Of a stretch of 64,000 nt of DNA, positions 1-9,198 are shown one piece after another (the first letter of the stretch is position 1; every line of letters begins with the position of its first letter). Both the position numbers and the translations under genes were made by a program. The stretch covers positions 62,001 through 126,000 of the forward strand of contig NZ_QKRB01000044.1 in assembly GCF_003233845.1 (NCBI RefSeq), read 5' to 3'. This DNA is from Paenibacillus sambharensis (GTDB lineage: Bacteria; Bacillota; Bacilli; Paenibacillales; Paenibacillaceae). Below the pieces are notes generated by a model. It saw only the letters and a list, made by a program, of their open reading frames with translations. It searched no databases and was not told the origin of the DNA.

Positions 1-78
1 GTGTTGGCAGCAATCGCCTTCCATTGGTGGGCGGTGTTATATGCAAGGGCTGAGAAAGCGGAAGAGGAGGACGAGTAA
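1..78 (+). CDS. 3' end of a small prophage protein (partial)
   Basis: The frame is open from base 1 and encodes 25 residues ending in an acidic tail (AEKAEEEDE). The hydrophobic stretch before it (VLAAIAFHWWAVLY) may be the end of a membrane segment. The stop TAA overlaps the ATG of the next gene (TAATG), and a GGAGGA site inside this gene serves that start, which is typical of translational coupling. The 5' end lies outside the window. Function not recognised. Confidence 0.55.
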   Translation: MLAAIAFHWWAVLYARAEKAEEEDE

Positions 79-266
79 TGGAAATATACGTGCTCTTCAT
101 CGAGTATGAGATTATCGAGCTCATCACAACGAACAAAGAACTGTGGTTGGAACAGCTGAAGCGAAGAGCGCGGGAAGATGGAGGATTGCACCCCGGGGAC
201 CACGGGGAAGTGTGGAAGGACAGCAAGAAGTTGTATGACGTATATAAGCTATCGGATATCAGGTAA
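78..266 (+). CDS. Hypothetical small prophage protein
   Basis: Encodes 62 residues, hydrophobic and acidic at the N terminus and charged after residue 25, with no motif I recognise. The start overlaps the previous stop and has a good upstream AGAGGAGGA site. It sits in the run of small genes before the terminase genes, a position where phages often carry short accessory or DNA-packaging-associated proteins. No function can be assigned. Confidence 0.6.
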   Translation: MEIYVLFIEYEIIELITTNKELWLEQLKRRAREDGGLHPGDHGEVWKDSKKLYDVYKLSDIR

Positions 267-280
267 GGGAGGGACGAGTG

Positions 281-520
281 ATGGACATCGTGGTTATCGT
301 AGCCGGACTGACCGCTATATTCGTGGTGCGTGAGTACATCCACTACAAGAGCGATGAACGTAAGGATGCGCTGATCAGTGAGCTGACGGATAAACTCAAG
401 GCCAGCAGCTTCACGGAGTATAGAGAGGCCAAGCAAGAGCCGCAGACGGTGTTATACGAACCAGTGAGCAATGATGATAGGGATTTGTACGAGAGAGAGT
501 TGCAAGCGAACAAGATGTGA
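281..520 (+). CDS. Small membrane-anchored prophage protein
   Basis: Starting at ATG 281 (GGAGGG seven bases upstream) the gene encodes 79 residues. Residues 2-17 form one hydrophobic membrane segment (IVVIVAGLTAIFVV), followed by a basic hinge and a long charged, helix-forming tail. This bitopic design with a cytoplasmic tail is common in phage early or pre-terminase genes. A GTG at 278 is an alternative start. Family not recognised. Confidence 0.6.
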   Translation: MDIVVIVAGLTAIFVVREYIHYKSDERKDALISELTDKLKASSFTEYREAKQEPQTVLYEPVSNDDRDLYERELQANKM

Positions 521-532
521 GGGGGAGTCATG

Positions 533-793
533 ATGGAAGAGCTGATGAAGTTTAACCCGTACAGCGTAACCATTGATTTCAACGATCACAGAGTTGTACA
601 TGAACGTGATATTGAGATGTATTACGGTGGGCGTGAAAACTTTCTGGATTTCGAGCGATGTGTAGAGCTTAACAGAGTCTTCAAAGTCCAGGTATACCCC
701 AAGGGCTCGGTCGGATTCTACACTGTGTGTGCTTCAGAACTTCAGCCTGCTTTGCAAAAGATGTGTGAGGCGCTTGAGAACGATAAAGAGTAG
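533..793 (+). CDS. Hypothetical prophage protein upstream of terminase
   Basis: Encodes 86 residues from ATG 533, which lies five bases after GGGGGAG. ATG 530 is also possible. The product is soluble and mixed alpha/beta in character, with a central Tyr-Gly-Gly and no membrane segment. It ends 11 bases before the small terminase gene and is read in the same direction, so it probably belongs to the packaging transcript. No family recognised. Confidence 0.6.
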   Translation: MEELMKFNPYSVTIDFNDHRVVHERDIEMYYGGRENFLDFERCVELNRVFKVQVYPKGSVGFYTVCASELQPALQKMCEALENDKE

Positions 794-804
794 GAGGTGA
801 GACG

Positions 805-1362
805 ATGGCGGCACTGACCGACAAACAGAAGCTTTTCGCTCAAGAATACCTCATAGACCTGAATGCGACACAGGCCGCAATTAGGGCAGGATACAGCGAA
901 AAAACGGCCAGAGCAATAGGGGCTGAAAACCTAACGAAACCTGACATTCAGGAATTGATCCAGCAGCTTATGGTGGAACGCTCTAAACGCACTGAGATAA
1001 CCGCTGATATGGTGCTGAGGGAATATGCCAAGATTGGTTTCAGCAACATATCCGATTACCTCAAGGTTGAGCAACAGGAGGTGATTGTAGGCTTTGAAGG
1101 CGATGCAGAGAACGGTAAGAGTCCGGTACGACAAATGGTTCAGATGGTCAGAATATACGACACTGATACTGTGGCGAGGGAGAAGCTTGATGCAGTCGCT
1201 GAGATCAAACAGACCAAGGAAGGAATAGCGCTAAAGCTTCATGACAAGAAGGGGGCTCTAGACTCCATAGCGCGTCACCTCGGCATGTTCACTGATAAGG
1301 TAGAGCATTCCGGTAAAGTTACGCTGTCCTATGAGGATCAGCTGGCGGAGTTGATTGAATGA
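805..1362 (+). CDS. terS: Terminase small subunit
   Basis: The 185-residue product has the N-terminal helix-turn-helix characteristic of Terminase_2 family small subunits: KQKLFAQEYLIDLNATQAA at residues 7-25, then GYSEKTARAIG. The small subunit binds phage DNA near pac or cos and hands it to the large subunit. The C-terminal half forms the oligomerisation part in this family. The start follows a perfect AGGAGGTGA, and the stop overlaps the start of the large subunit gene by four bases (ATGA), so the two are coupled. Confidence 0.9.
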   Translation: MAALTDKQKLFAQEYLIDLNATQAAIRAGYSEKTARAIGAENLTKPDIQELIQQLMVERSKRTEITADMVLREYAKIGFSNISDYLKVEQQEVIVGFEGDAENGKSPVRQMVQMVRIYDTDTVAREKLDAVAEIKQTKEGIALKLHDKKGALDSIARHLGMFTDKVEHSGKVTLSYEDQLAELIE

Positions 1363-3062
1363 CCAACGCGCTACTGAAACTGAAGCATGACAACCACCTG
1401 TACTTCCGTAAATGTCTCAAGATCAAGGACAAGAAAGCGCGTATTGTACCTTTCACCATAAACGACAGCCAGGACCGGCTTAATCAGATTGTGACGGACC
1501 ATTACACGAAGTACCCGGACCCGGACACACGGCCCACGCTGTACATCATCATCCTGAAAGCCCGGCAGCAGGGAATGAGCACCTTCACCGAGGGATTGTT
1601 CTTCAAGGCCATCACACTGGGGCTGCCGAATGATAAGCCGTTTAACAAAGTGGCTATGATCGTTTCATACGATGATGACTCAGCCAAGACGATTAACGAT
1701 ATGTCAGGGCGATACCTGCAGTACCTGCCGGACGTAATCAAGCCAATGAACCGGCCTATTCGCGGCAAGGGGATCTACTTCGAGAATCCGAGCCGGGAAG
1801 AGTTCAAGGTTAAGCCGGGGCTGCAGAGCAAGTTCCTGATTGAGACGGCGAACAACAAGAATGCTGGCTCAGGCTACACCATCAATTACCTGCATATATC
1901 AGAGCTTGCCAAGTGGCAGGACGCTGAAACCACCATGACTTCGTTGCTCCAGTCGGTGCCGGACTATAACGGTATCGTAATCGTGGAGAGTACAGCGATG
2001 GGCGTAGGTGGTTATTTTTATGATTTGTGGATGAAAGCCAAGCAAGGAAAGAACAACTATGTGCCGCTGTTTATTCCCTGGTACGAGCATAAGGAATACG
2101 TCACGCCGCTGGCTGCTGGTGAGGAAGTTAAGCTGGATCAGATTGAAGAAGAGTTGGTGCAGAACTACAACCTGACTCCTGAGCAGGTCAAATGGCGACG
2201 CAAGACCATATCCGACAAGCTCAACGGGGATGACGAGAAGTTCAAGCAGGAGTATCCTTCCAACGACATGGAGGCGTTCCTGACCAGCGGACGCACACGG
2301 TTCAATACTCGCATCCTCACACAATGGCTCAACCGGGCCAAGGCTGGGGAGCAGGGCAACATCGAGTATGGTCAGTTTGTTCCGCAGCATGACGGCTATA
2401 TCACCGTATGGAAGCATCCTGAGCCGGGCAGGCGGTACGTGATTGGTGCGGATACATCAGAGGGGCTGGCAACCGGTGACTATGATGCAGCTACCGTATG
2501 GGACGCTGAGACATGGGAGCTGTGCGCTAGGTGGCATGGGCACATTGACCCGGATGTATTCGGTGAGATCGAGCTGCCGCGCTTGGGCAAGTACTACAAC
2601 GAGGCGTTGATCGTGCCGGAGGTTAACAACCACGGTTATACCACGGTAACGGCCCTGAAGCGCGTCAATTACCCAAGGATATACATGCGTGAACGCTATG
2701 ACGGCTTAGTGGATGAGATGACCAAGGCGCTTGGCTGGCGTACAGATGCCCGTACAAAGCCGCTGGCGATTGACTTCATGGCAAAGTGTATCCGCGAAGG
2801 ACTCATACGGGTGCATGATGAGCAACTGATCAATGAATGCATAACGTACATCCGGGAGGCAGACGGCACAACGAATGCGCAGGAAGGCTGCTTTGATGAT
2901 TTGGTGATGGCTTCGGCTATCGCCCTATTTGTGCTTTCTAACTACCTGTCGGATTACTTCGATGCACGAGATCCGGCCGGCAGCATGTATGACCGTCAGG
3001 ACAACCTGCCACATGCGCTCCGGGATGACCGGGGGCATTTCAATTCATGGGAGAACTACTAG
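1359..3062 (+). CDS. terL: Terminase large subunit (ATPase-nuclease packaging motor)
   Basis: The 567-residue protein powers genome packaging and cuts the concatemer. A Walker-A-like loop (KARQQGMST) is at residues 67-75 and a Walker B strand with catalytic acid (YLHISE) at 177-182. The C-terminal RNase H-like nuclease shows its first acid in VIGADTSEG (Asp365), a second in GDYDAA (Asp375), and a late CFDDLVMA acidic motif near residue 515. Length is normal for the family. It overlaps terS by four bases and is followed by the portal gene, the usual order. Confidence 0.93.
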   Translation: MTNALLKLKHDNHLYFRKCLKIKDKKARIVPFTINDSQDRLNQIVTDHYTKYPDPDTRPTLYIIILKARQQGMSTFTEGLFFKAITLGLPNDKPFNKVAMIVSYDDDSAKTINDMSGRYLQYLPDVIKPMNRPIRGKGIYFENPSREEFKVKPGLQSKFLIETANNKNAGSGYTINYLHISELAKWQDAETTMTSLLQSVPDYNGIVIVESTAMGVGGYFYDLWMKAKQGKNNYVPLFIPWYEHKEYVTPLAAGEEVKLDQIEEELVQNYNLTPEQVKWRRKTISDKLNGDDEKFKQEYPSNDMEAFLTSGRTRFNTRILTQWLNRAKAGEQGNIEYGQFVPQHDGYITVWKHPEPGRRYVIGADTSEGLATGDYDAATVWDAETWELCARWHGHIDPDVFGEIELPRLGKYYNEALIVPEVNNHGYTTVTALKRVNYPRIYMRERYDGLVDEMTKALGWRTDARTKPLAIDFMAKCIREGLIRVHDEQLINECITYIREADGTTNAQEGCFDDLVMASAIALFVLSNYLSDYFDARDPAGSMYDRQDNLPHALRDDRGHFNSWENY

Positions 3063-3074
3063 GGAGGTGATGGA

Positions 3075-4868
3075 GTGGCAAAGGTATTGCAAAGCATATT
3101 TGGCAAGCGAGACAAGCCAGAGGGCAAGGCGATTGACAGCGTAGATGGAGCAACACGGTACAAGATGATCAAGACGGGCTTTAACCAGAGTTTGAGCGCA
3201 CTGAGTGGGGATCACAGCGTTTGGAAAGAGGCCGATGAATTCTATCTCTCCAAGCAATGGCAGCAGGAACGGCCGTCATGGCTGCTTAACCCGGTCATTA
3301 ACTACATCGCCTACGTGGTGGATCAGAAGACACCGCAGATCACCAACAACCGGCCAAGGGGATTGATACTTCCCACGGTGCAGGGAGACGAAGAGGTAGC
3401 CAAGCTGTTCACGCAGGTGACAGAAGTCATCGCTGAACGCGCAGATCTTGATGAAGTCATTGCGGAGGTGGTACCGACAGGCCTGCTGCTCGGCATTGGG
3501 TGGTTCAAAGTCTACTGGGACAACACGAAGAGCGGCGGGCAGTATGACCCAATGAATCCCATGCGCTCAAACGTGTGGAAAGGTGATGTATGCGTAGAGT
3601 CACCGGACCCGGCAAACATCTACCATGACCCATCCGCTCACAAGGTGGAGGATTGCCGCTATATCATCTATGCGGTGCCAAAGACGGTGGAGTTCATCAA
3701 GGAGAAGTTTGGCGTGGACGTTGACCCCGAAAACAGCTTTGAGACGGAGATATACAGCCGTCCTGGTGCTGACAATGCGAAGAATCGCGTCATGCTGTAT
3801 GAATACTGGTACAAGGAGCAAGGAGGTATCCACTGTACCTATGCAGCTGGCGGTAAGATCCTGAAGGACATCCGTAACGTGTACAAACATGGGCGGTATC
3901 CATTCGTGCGGTTCGTACCCAAGAAGAAGCGTAAGTCGATGCTTGGTATCGGTGAGCCGCAGAACATCATGGAGAACCAGAAGCTGCTGAACAAGTTCAT
4001 GGAGATGCTGACCCGGAACACGGCACTTACAGCTAATCCTATCCTGTTCGTGGATGCGAATAGCGGAATTGACCCTGCCAAGTTCCAAGCTAAGCCGGGA
4101 ATAGTTCAGCCAGTAACAAATCTATCTCAGACCAAGCCTGCAGAGTGGTTCCAGCCGCCGCAGATCAGCCGGGACGTGCCGCAGACCATAGACAAGCTGA
4201 TTGAAGTTATCGAGCGTATGGCGGGCATTTATGACGCTCAGACAGGCGAAACACCATCCGGTGTCACCGCAGCCGCAGCTATCCAGATGCTGGTTGAGCA
4301 AGGTTCCATCCCAATCAAGGGCATTGCAGCCAACCTTAACCGTGCCATCAAGGACGTTTACGAGCTGATGATCGAGCTGGTCAAGGAGTTTTATACCGAG
4401 GAGCGCTATATCCGCATTACAGACGAGCAGGGCAATCATGAGTTCATGCCGTTTGTAGGCGCACAGTACGCCGAAATTGATCTTGACGTGCAGGTGAGTG
4501 CCGGAGCATCCACGCCGACATCCAAGGCATATATCGCCCAGCTGGGAGCCGACCTGTTTAGTGCCGGTGTGCTGCTGCCGAGCGAGTATCTGGACATGCA
4601 GGAGGGCCTGCCGAACAAGGACAAGATTGTCGCCCGTCTGAGAGAGCAGGAGCAGATGCAACAGCAGCAGATGCAGCCGCCACCGCCTGACCCAATGGCT
4701 GAGCAAGCCGCAATGGAGCAGCAGATGATGGCTGAGCAGCAGCGTCTACAACAGCAGCAGGAGCAAGAGGCGATGAAGTTTGAACAGCAAGCAGCGCTGA
4801 AGCAGATGGACAACGAAACCAAGCTGCAGATCGCGCAAATGAATGCACAACTAAAACTGAATAGGTAA
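3075..4868 (+). CDS. Portal protein
   Basis: At 597 residues, placed directly after the large terminase, this is the dodecameric portal through which DNA enters and leaves the head. The middle region carries conserved-looking portal features (a SPDPANIYHDPSA segment near 176-188 and FVRFVPKKKRKSMLGIGEP near 276). Residues from about 530 on are extremely Gln-rich and form a coiled coil, fitting a barrel or crown helix. The start is GTG 3075, preceded by GGGAGGTGATGGA. Assignment rests on position, length and general pattern. Confidence 0.85.
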   Translation: MAKVLQSIFGKRDKPEGKAIDSVDGATRYKMIKTGFNQSLSALSGDHSVWKEADEFYLSKQWQQERPSWLLNPVINYIAYVVDQKTPQITNNRPRGLILPTVQGDEEVAKLFTQVTEVIAERADLDEVIAEVVPTGLLLGIGWFKVYWDNTKSGGQYDPMNPMRSNVWKGDVCVESPDPANIYHDPSAHKVEDCRYIIYAVPKTVEFIKEKFGVDVDPENSFETEIYSRPGADNAKNRVMLYEYWYKEQGGIHCTYAAGGKILKDIRNVYKHGRYPFVRFVPKKKRKSMLGIGEPQNIMENQKLLNKFMEMLTRNTALTANPILFVDANSGIDPAKFQAKPGIVQPVTNLSQTKPAEWFQPPQISRDVPQTIDKLIEVIERMAGIYDAQTGETPSGVTAAAAIQMLVEQGSIPIKGIAANLNRAIKDVYELMIELVKEFYTEERYIRITDEQGNHEFMPFVGAQYAEIDLDVQVSAGASTPTSKAYIAQLGADLFSAGVLLPSEYLDMQEGLPNKDKIVARLREQEQMQQQQMQPPPPDPMAEQAAMEQQMMAEQQRLQQQQEQEAMKFEQQAALKQMDNETKLQIAQMNAQLKLNR

Positions 4869-4881
4869 AGGGGTGAAGGGG

Positions 4882-6327
4882 ATGCCAATCGTGACAGTAC
4901 AGCCTAGAAAGCAAGCCACCGGAGAAATTGTCAGTGAGTTTGTGGACTCGGTTGGTCCGTCAGCAACGACTTGGACCTACCCAACACCACAGAATCACAT
5001 CTATGTACGCAATGAAGGAACAGCAGACATCACCGTAACAGTGGGGCTGCACGTGAAGGTGATCAAGCCGGGCAAGTCCTGGAGCGACACACTCACGTTT
5101 ACATCACTCAAGATCAATGCAGCAACGAGGTCACAACCGTTTGTGCTGCGGACCATCCAATATGAGCGTCCAACCATCGCAAGCTTTGGAGACACTCAGG
5201 CGCCTGCAGGGTATAGCTCAACCGTGCTGCTTGTATCGCTCAATAATCCCTTTGAATACACGGGCGTAGCCTTTATAGGGGACAGCATCACGGCGGGCTA
5301 TGGAGGCACCGGGTACACCAACACGTCAGCCGGCGGCGACATGATCTTTGGTAACTACTGGTACGTCAATACAAACGGCTATTGCTGGTCAAATGAGACG
5401 GGCAAATACCTTGTTACCAAGTACAATCGGGATTTCATCGTTCCTGTGACGCATGAACGGATCATCTTCACCAATCCGCAGTTTAGCAATTCAGGGTACA
5501 CCAGCGGTAACCCGACCAATACCCGGGCGATTGGGCGTAAAATCGCTACGCTGCCCAACATCGGGGCTGGCGACAAGGTATCATGCACCTATTATGGCGA
5601 TCATTTCGGCGTGTATTTCAGCTACGGCCCGGATCGAGGCATTGTTGAGATATACGTCGACGGCAATCTGGTTCAGACGGTTGACACCTACGCTTCAGCA
5701 GCTACATACAAGCAGCTGATATCCATCACAGGGCTGCCAATGGCACAGCATGAGGTGGAAATCCGGGAGACGAACCGGAAGAATGCGAGTGCTAGCCAAA
5801 ACGCGGTGATTGTTGAGGGCTTTGTTATCCAAAAGGTGGTTAAAGCGTGGAACCGGGGTACAGCCGGGGTGGATAGCCGCTGGCTAGCCCATCAAGCGCT
5901 TAACGTACTGCCAGCAGGTGAGCTGATCACGCATGCTATCGTGCAGGTCGGCACCAATGACCGTATCAAGATATCCTCCACACAGGAGACAACGCTCAAT
6001 GTCTTGGAAATTGTTGAGAAGTTGAGGAGCGCGAACATTAAGCCGATCCTGATGTCATCCATACCGGCTGGCACAACGAATGAAGAGCAGTACAGCATCC
6101 ATATGGAGGACATCGATAACGCCATTGCTGCTGCCGCTAAGATACTCGGCATTGATTACATTAGCAATTATCACGGGTTCTTGGATTACTGCGACTTAAA
6201 GGGCGTGACCATCGAGTCATACTTACCCGATAAGCTGCACCCAGGTGATGCAGGTTACACCGTGATGTTAAACCATATACTCTACCGCCTTGGACAGGCC
6301 CGGAAACGGGACGGTGCAACGTGGTAA
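4882..6327 (+). CDS. SGNH/GDSL-type esterase, probably virion-associated
   Basis: This 481-residue protein has the SGNH hydrolase blocks: GDSITAGYGG with nucleophile Ser135, the VGTND block at 357-360, and a DKLHP block with catalytic Asp450 and His453. The first ~130 residues and a jelly-roll-like insertion at about 190-315 are probably binding modules. SGNH enzymes remove acetyl or other ester groups from glycans, so it may trim cell-wall polymer during adsorption. ATG 4882 follows AAGGGGTGAAGGGG; GTG 4873 is less likely. It lies between portal and scaffold genes, an unusual place. Confidence 0.8.
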   Translation: MPIVTVQPRKQATGEIVSEFVDSVGPSATTWTYPTPQNHIYVRNEGTADITVTVGLHVKVIKPGKSWSDTLTFTSLKINAATRSQPFVLRTIQYERPTIASFGDTQAPAGYSSTVLLVSLNNPFEYTGVAFIGDSITAGYGGTGYTNTSAGGDMIFGNYWYVNTNGYCWSNETGKYLVTKYNRDFIVPVTHERIIFTNPQFSNSGYTSGNPTNTRAIGRKIATLPNIGAGDKVSCTYYGDHFGVYFSYGPDRGIVEIYVDGNLVQTVDTYASAATYKQLISITGLPMAQHEVEIRETNRKNASASQNAVIVEGFVIQKVVKAWNRGTAGVDSRWLAHQALNVLPAGELITHAIVQVGTNDRIKISSTQETTLNVLEIVEKLRSANIKPILMSSIPAGTTNEEQYSIHMEDIDNAIAAAAKILGIDYISNYHGFLDYCDLKGVTIESYLPDKLHPGDAGYTVMLNHILYRLGQARKRDGATW

Positions 6328-6328
6328 C

Positions 6329-6362
6329 AGGCCCCTGGTGAGAATCCAGCGGGCCTATTTTC
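6329..6362 (+). terminator. Intrinsic terminator-like hairpin after the esterase gene
   Basis: AGGCCC pairs with GGGCCT around an inner CTGG/CCAG stem, followed by ATTTTCTG. The U run is short, so it may only partly stop transcription or mark the edge of an inserted gene. Confidence 0.55.
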
Positions 6363-6436
6363 TGTAGTTTATCGCACTAAAAACCAGCGGCGTTGATCGT
6401 GTGGAGTTGCGCCGCCCACACAAGGAGGAAATGAGC

Positions 6437-7288
6437 ATGAGGTTACACCCGTTTTTCAATGAAGATGGGGACATTGGCGGCGGTTACGCCCCAGAAGCAG
6501 TAGAAACAGCGCCTGAGCCGTCTAGCGTTGTGACAGAGGACTATGAGTCCTTGGGTGATGGGAACGCCCCTGAACCGGCAGAGACAGGCGCACAGCCCAC
6601 TGAGGACGTTACAAAGCAGCAATCCTTCGCTAACCGGTTGCGTGAGGAGAAAGAACGTGCAATAGCCGAGGAACGAGCCAAGTGGGAGAGGGAACAGCAG
6701 GCAGAACTTGCCTATTTGGACAAGGTCGCGCAGATGAATGGTTTCCGTGACCGCGAGGAGTACAAGAGGGCGCTGGATGCGCACCTACAGCAACAACAGA
6801 TGGAACAGGAAGCACATCGGATGGGGCTTGATCTTGAGACCTATCAGCAGTTTTTCCAGCCGGTAAACACGGAACTGCAGCAGCTCAAGACAGAGGTAGA
6901 GGCATTCCGGGAGATGTACCAGCAGCAGGAGACAAAGGCGCAGCAAGCAGCCAAGTGGAGCGCGTTATATAACGAGTTCCCAGCGCTTGCAGAGAGCGCA
7001 TCAGCGTTCCATGAGGGCAAAGACCCTGAATGGTACAACGACGGCATGAAGGGCTACATTGACCGCGGCTATGACCCGGTAGATGCGTACCGACTGGCCC
7101 ACGCCAGCACGATTGCAAGGCAGCAAGAGCAAGAAACGCTTGCGAGGATCACCGGCAGAGACGAAAGACAAGTCCTGTCAAGCACAGACTCACCACACAA
7201 TATGCAGCTTAACCCTGCTGACATGAGCCCGGAGGATATCGAAAGGATATCCGAGCGAGTGCGCAGAGGCGAGCGCATCACATTCTAA
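6437..7288 (+). CDS. Capsid scaffold/assembly protein
   Basis: The 283-residue product is acidic and Pro/Glu-rich at the N terminus, then strongly charged and Gln/Glu-rich with long coiled coil from about 55 to 170 (repeated QQQ and EREQQ). This composition, and its place directly before the major capsid gene, is typical of scaffolds that guide procapsid assembly and leave before DNA entry. ATG 6437 sits eight bases after AAGGAGG; ATG 6431 is too close. Sequence identity within scaffolds is low, so the call is by context. Confidence 0.8.
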   Translation: MRLHPFFNEDGDIGGGYAPEAVETAPEPSSVVTEDYESLGDGNAPEPAETGAQPTEDVTKQQSFANRLREEKERAIAEERAKWEREQQAELAYLDKVAQMNGFRDREEYKRALDAHLQQQQMEQEAHRMGLDLETYQQFFQPVNTELQQLKTEVEAFREMYQQQETKAQQAAKWSALYNEFPALAESASAFHEGKDPEWYNDGMKGYIDRGYDPVDAYRLAHASTIARQQEQETLARITGRDERQVLSSTDSPHNMQLNPADMSPEDIERISERVRRGERITF

Positions 7289-7303
7289 GGAGCTGAATAA
7301 TCA

Positions 7304-8236
7304 ATGGCAACTCAAACAACTCAAACTGCAGGATTAGCACCGTCTATTCAAACTTATTATGATAAAAAACTGCTGGCACGCCTTCTTCCAATGCTGTTCC
7401 ATCAGCAATTTGGTCAAAAGCGTCCTATTCCCAAAAATGGCGGTAAGACAATCGACTTCCGTAAAATGCAATCCCTTGCGCCGGCCACAACACCGTTGGT
7501 TGAGGGTGTAACCCCGAGCGGAAACAGCGTCACTATGGTGAGTGTCACTGCTACACCAAGCCAATACGGTGATTACATTGAGTTCTCGGACGTAGTTGAT
7601 ATGGTGGCAATCGACCCATTGGTTGATGAGTCTATGGATGTATTGGCCGAGCAAGCAAAAGACACCATTGACCGCATTAGCCGGGATGTTTTGGCAGCTG
7701 GTACCTCTGTCCAATACGCAAATGGCAGAGTGTCGAGGGCTACAATTGCGGCAACAGATCTTTTGACTGTTAAGGAGATTCGTAAAGCCCGCAGAACCTT
7801 GAAACGGAACAATGTTAAACCATTGGAAGGTGGCGATTATGTAGCCATCATTGAGCCGGGAACTGCTTATGACTTGCAAGATGATCCGAAGTGGGAGGAG
7901 CCTGTAAAGTATGCGGGTTCGACTCAGATATTCAACGGTGAAATTGGTCGTATTTATGGCGTTCGTTTCGTGGAGACCACCAATGCGAAGAAGTTCCCAG
8001 GCGCAGGTGCTTCGGCTATCGACGTTTACGCTACACTCGTACTCGGCAAAGACGCTTATGGTGTGGTAGACGTTGCCGGTTCTGGAGCTGTTCAAACCAT
8101 CGTGAAGCCCCTCGGGTCCTCAGGCACAGCTGATCCTTTGAACCAACGTTCAACGGTGGGTTGGAAAACCATGTTTACCGCCAAAATTATTGAACAAGCG
8201 GCAATGGTGCGTATAGAACACGCAGTATCTCAATAA
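7304..8236 (+). CDS. Major capsid protein, N4-gp56 family
   Basis: The 310-residue protein begins MATQTTQTAGLAPSIQTYYD and continues LLARLLPMLFHQQFG, a pattern I recognise from the N4-gp56 major capsid family (HK97 fold). It forms the icosahedral shell. The core contains GKTIDFRKMQSL and a C-terminal GWKTMFTAKIIEQAAMVRIEH. Codon use is visibly more A+T-rich and optimised than in neighbouring genes, as expected for the most abundant virion protein. It starts 15 bases after the scaffold gene with AAGGAGCTG upstream. Confidence 0.9.
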   Translation: MATQTTQTAGLAPSIQTYYDKKLLARLLPMLFHQQFGQKRPIPKNGGKTIDFRKMQSLAPATTPLVEGVTPSGNSVTMVSVTATPSQYGDYIEFSDVVDMVAIDPLVDESMDVLAEQAKDTIDRISRDVLAAGTSVQYANGRVSRATIAATDLLTVKEIRKARRTLKRNNVKPLEGGDYVAIIEPGTAYDLQDDPKWEEPVKYAGSTQIFNGEIGRIYGVRFVETTNAKKFPGAGASAIDVYATLVLGKDAYGVVDVAGSGAVQTIVKPLGSSGTADPLNQRSTVGWKTMFTAKIIEQAAMVRIEHAVSQ

Positions 8237-8240
8237 TACG

Positions 8241-8258
8241 GGGGGTCTCCCCCTTTAT
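8241..8258 (+). terminator. Short GC hairpin after the capsid gene
   Basis: GGGGG-TCT-CCCCC is followed by TTTATC. It is compact and GC-only with a weak U run, and could dampen read-through so that capsid mRNA exceeds downstream mRNA or stabilise the 3' end of capsid mRNA. Confidence 0.5.
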
Positions 8259-8280
8259 CACAACATAGGAGGCTATTAAT

Positions 8281-8559
8281 ATGGCAGTAAGTAAACAGCA
8301 GATAACAGATGCACAATTGGATGAAATCACAAAATCCACAGCCGAAACACTGGCAGAGCAGCCGAAGCGCAAAATCAGAATTTGGATGTCTCAAGAAGAG
8401 CGGAAACGCCTTGAGTCTTCGCAAGAGGCTGGAAAGAAGGTTGAATGGCCGTATGAATTCGTAAGCATTAACGGTCACAATTATCAAATTCAGCGCGGGG
8501 TTGAGGTAGAGGTTCCGGAATCGGTAGCCGAAATTCTCAGCGATGCTGGACTTATCTAA
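8281..8559 (+). CDS. Small head-associated protein
   Basis: Encodes 92 residues with an Ala/Glu helix at the N terminus, a basic KRKIRIWM stretch, and a C-terminal beta-rich part (VSINGHNYQIQRGVEVEVPE) ending in a helix. The last 45 residues resemble the short C-terminal domains often found in head-completion or decoration proteins. It has its own AGGAGG and is bounded on both sides by hairpins, so it is nearly a monocistronic unit after the capsid gene. Exact role not known. Confidence 0.65.
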   Translation: MAVSKQQITDAQLDEITKSTAETLAEQPKRKIRIWMSQEERKRLESSQEAGKKVEWPYEFVSINGHNYQIQRGVEVEVPESVAEILSDAGLI

Positions 8560-8569
8560 GATGGTACAA

Positions 8570-8597
8570 GGCAGGGCTTGATGGCCCTGTCTTTTTT
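8570..8597 (+). terminator. Intrinsic terminator
   Basis: GGCAGGGC-TTGAT-GGCCCTGTC is followed by six T. This is a strong stop between the head genes and the adaptor/tail genes, which implies either a promoter for the tail genes or antitermination. Confidence 0.8.
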
Positions 8598-8616
8598 CGT
8601 ATAAGGGGGTTTCAAC

Positions 8617-9198
8617 GTGGCAAAAACACTGTCCGATCTGCGGTATACGATGGAGCGCTACGTCCAGGATTCGCTGGATAACCAGAATGTCATTAACTGG
8701 TGCAACGATGCACAGACGGAGATCATGCTTTCCATCGAAATACCGGATGCAATGACCCTTGAGGTCAATAACACGGACATATCTTATCCAATTCTGACCG
8801 ACAACATTAAGCGCATCAGCCGGATGTGGCTAGCTAGTGACCGGCAGCAGGGCGTTGACCGGGATTTACAGGCGACCTACCGGCTTTACGGCGGGCATAT
8901 CGTGTTTTCACACCGATTCGCGCAGCAGGACGTGCTACATATCGAGTTTTACCGGCATCTGAAGCACTTCGCGGCTATGACGGACACTATCGACCTGTCG
9001 GACCGGTATGAATCGCTCTATACGTCCTACGGAATCGCACAGTACTATGACCTGCCAAGCTCCATACAGCGGATGGGCGAGCAGACAGCCAAGCGACTAT
9101 ACGACAAGCATTACACCCGGCACATGATGATCAAGGAACAGATCTCCGTTCAGTACCTGATGGAATCTCAACCGTACACGATTAAGGGGGGCTGGTGA
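8617..9198 (+). CDS. Head-tail adaptor protein (podovirus type)
   Basis: The 193-residue protein opens with TLSDLRYTMERYVQDSLDNQNVINWCNDAQTEIM in pattern, a helical N terminus typical of the phage adaptor family found in podoviruses and some siphoviruses, where it forms a ring below the portal. A beta-rich middle (residues 45-110) and a helical C terminus follow. It starts with GTG behind GGGGG, and its stop overlaps the next start (TGATG). Assignment is from pattern and place. Confidence 0.7.
   Translation: MAKTLSDLRYTMERYVQDSLDNQNVINWCNDAQTEIMLSIEIPDAMTLEVNNTDISYPILTDNIKRISRMWLASDRQQGVDRDLQATYRLYGGHIVFSHRFAQQDVLHIEFYRHLKHFAAMTDTIDLSDRYESLYTSYGIAQYYDLPSSIQRMGEQTAKRLYDKHYTRHMMIKEQISVQYLMESQPYTIKGGW

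Noticed and set aside
7334-8095. Long leftward ORF of 253 codons
   Set aside because: Complete shadow of the major capsid gene on the other strand.
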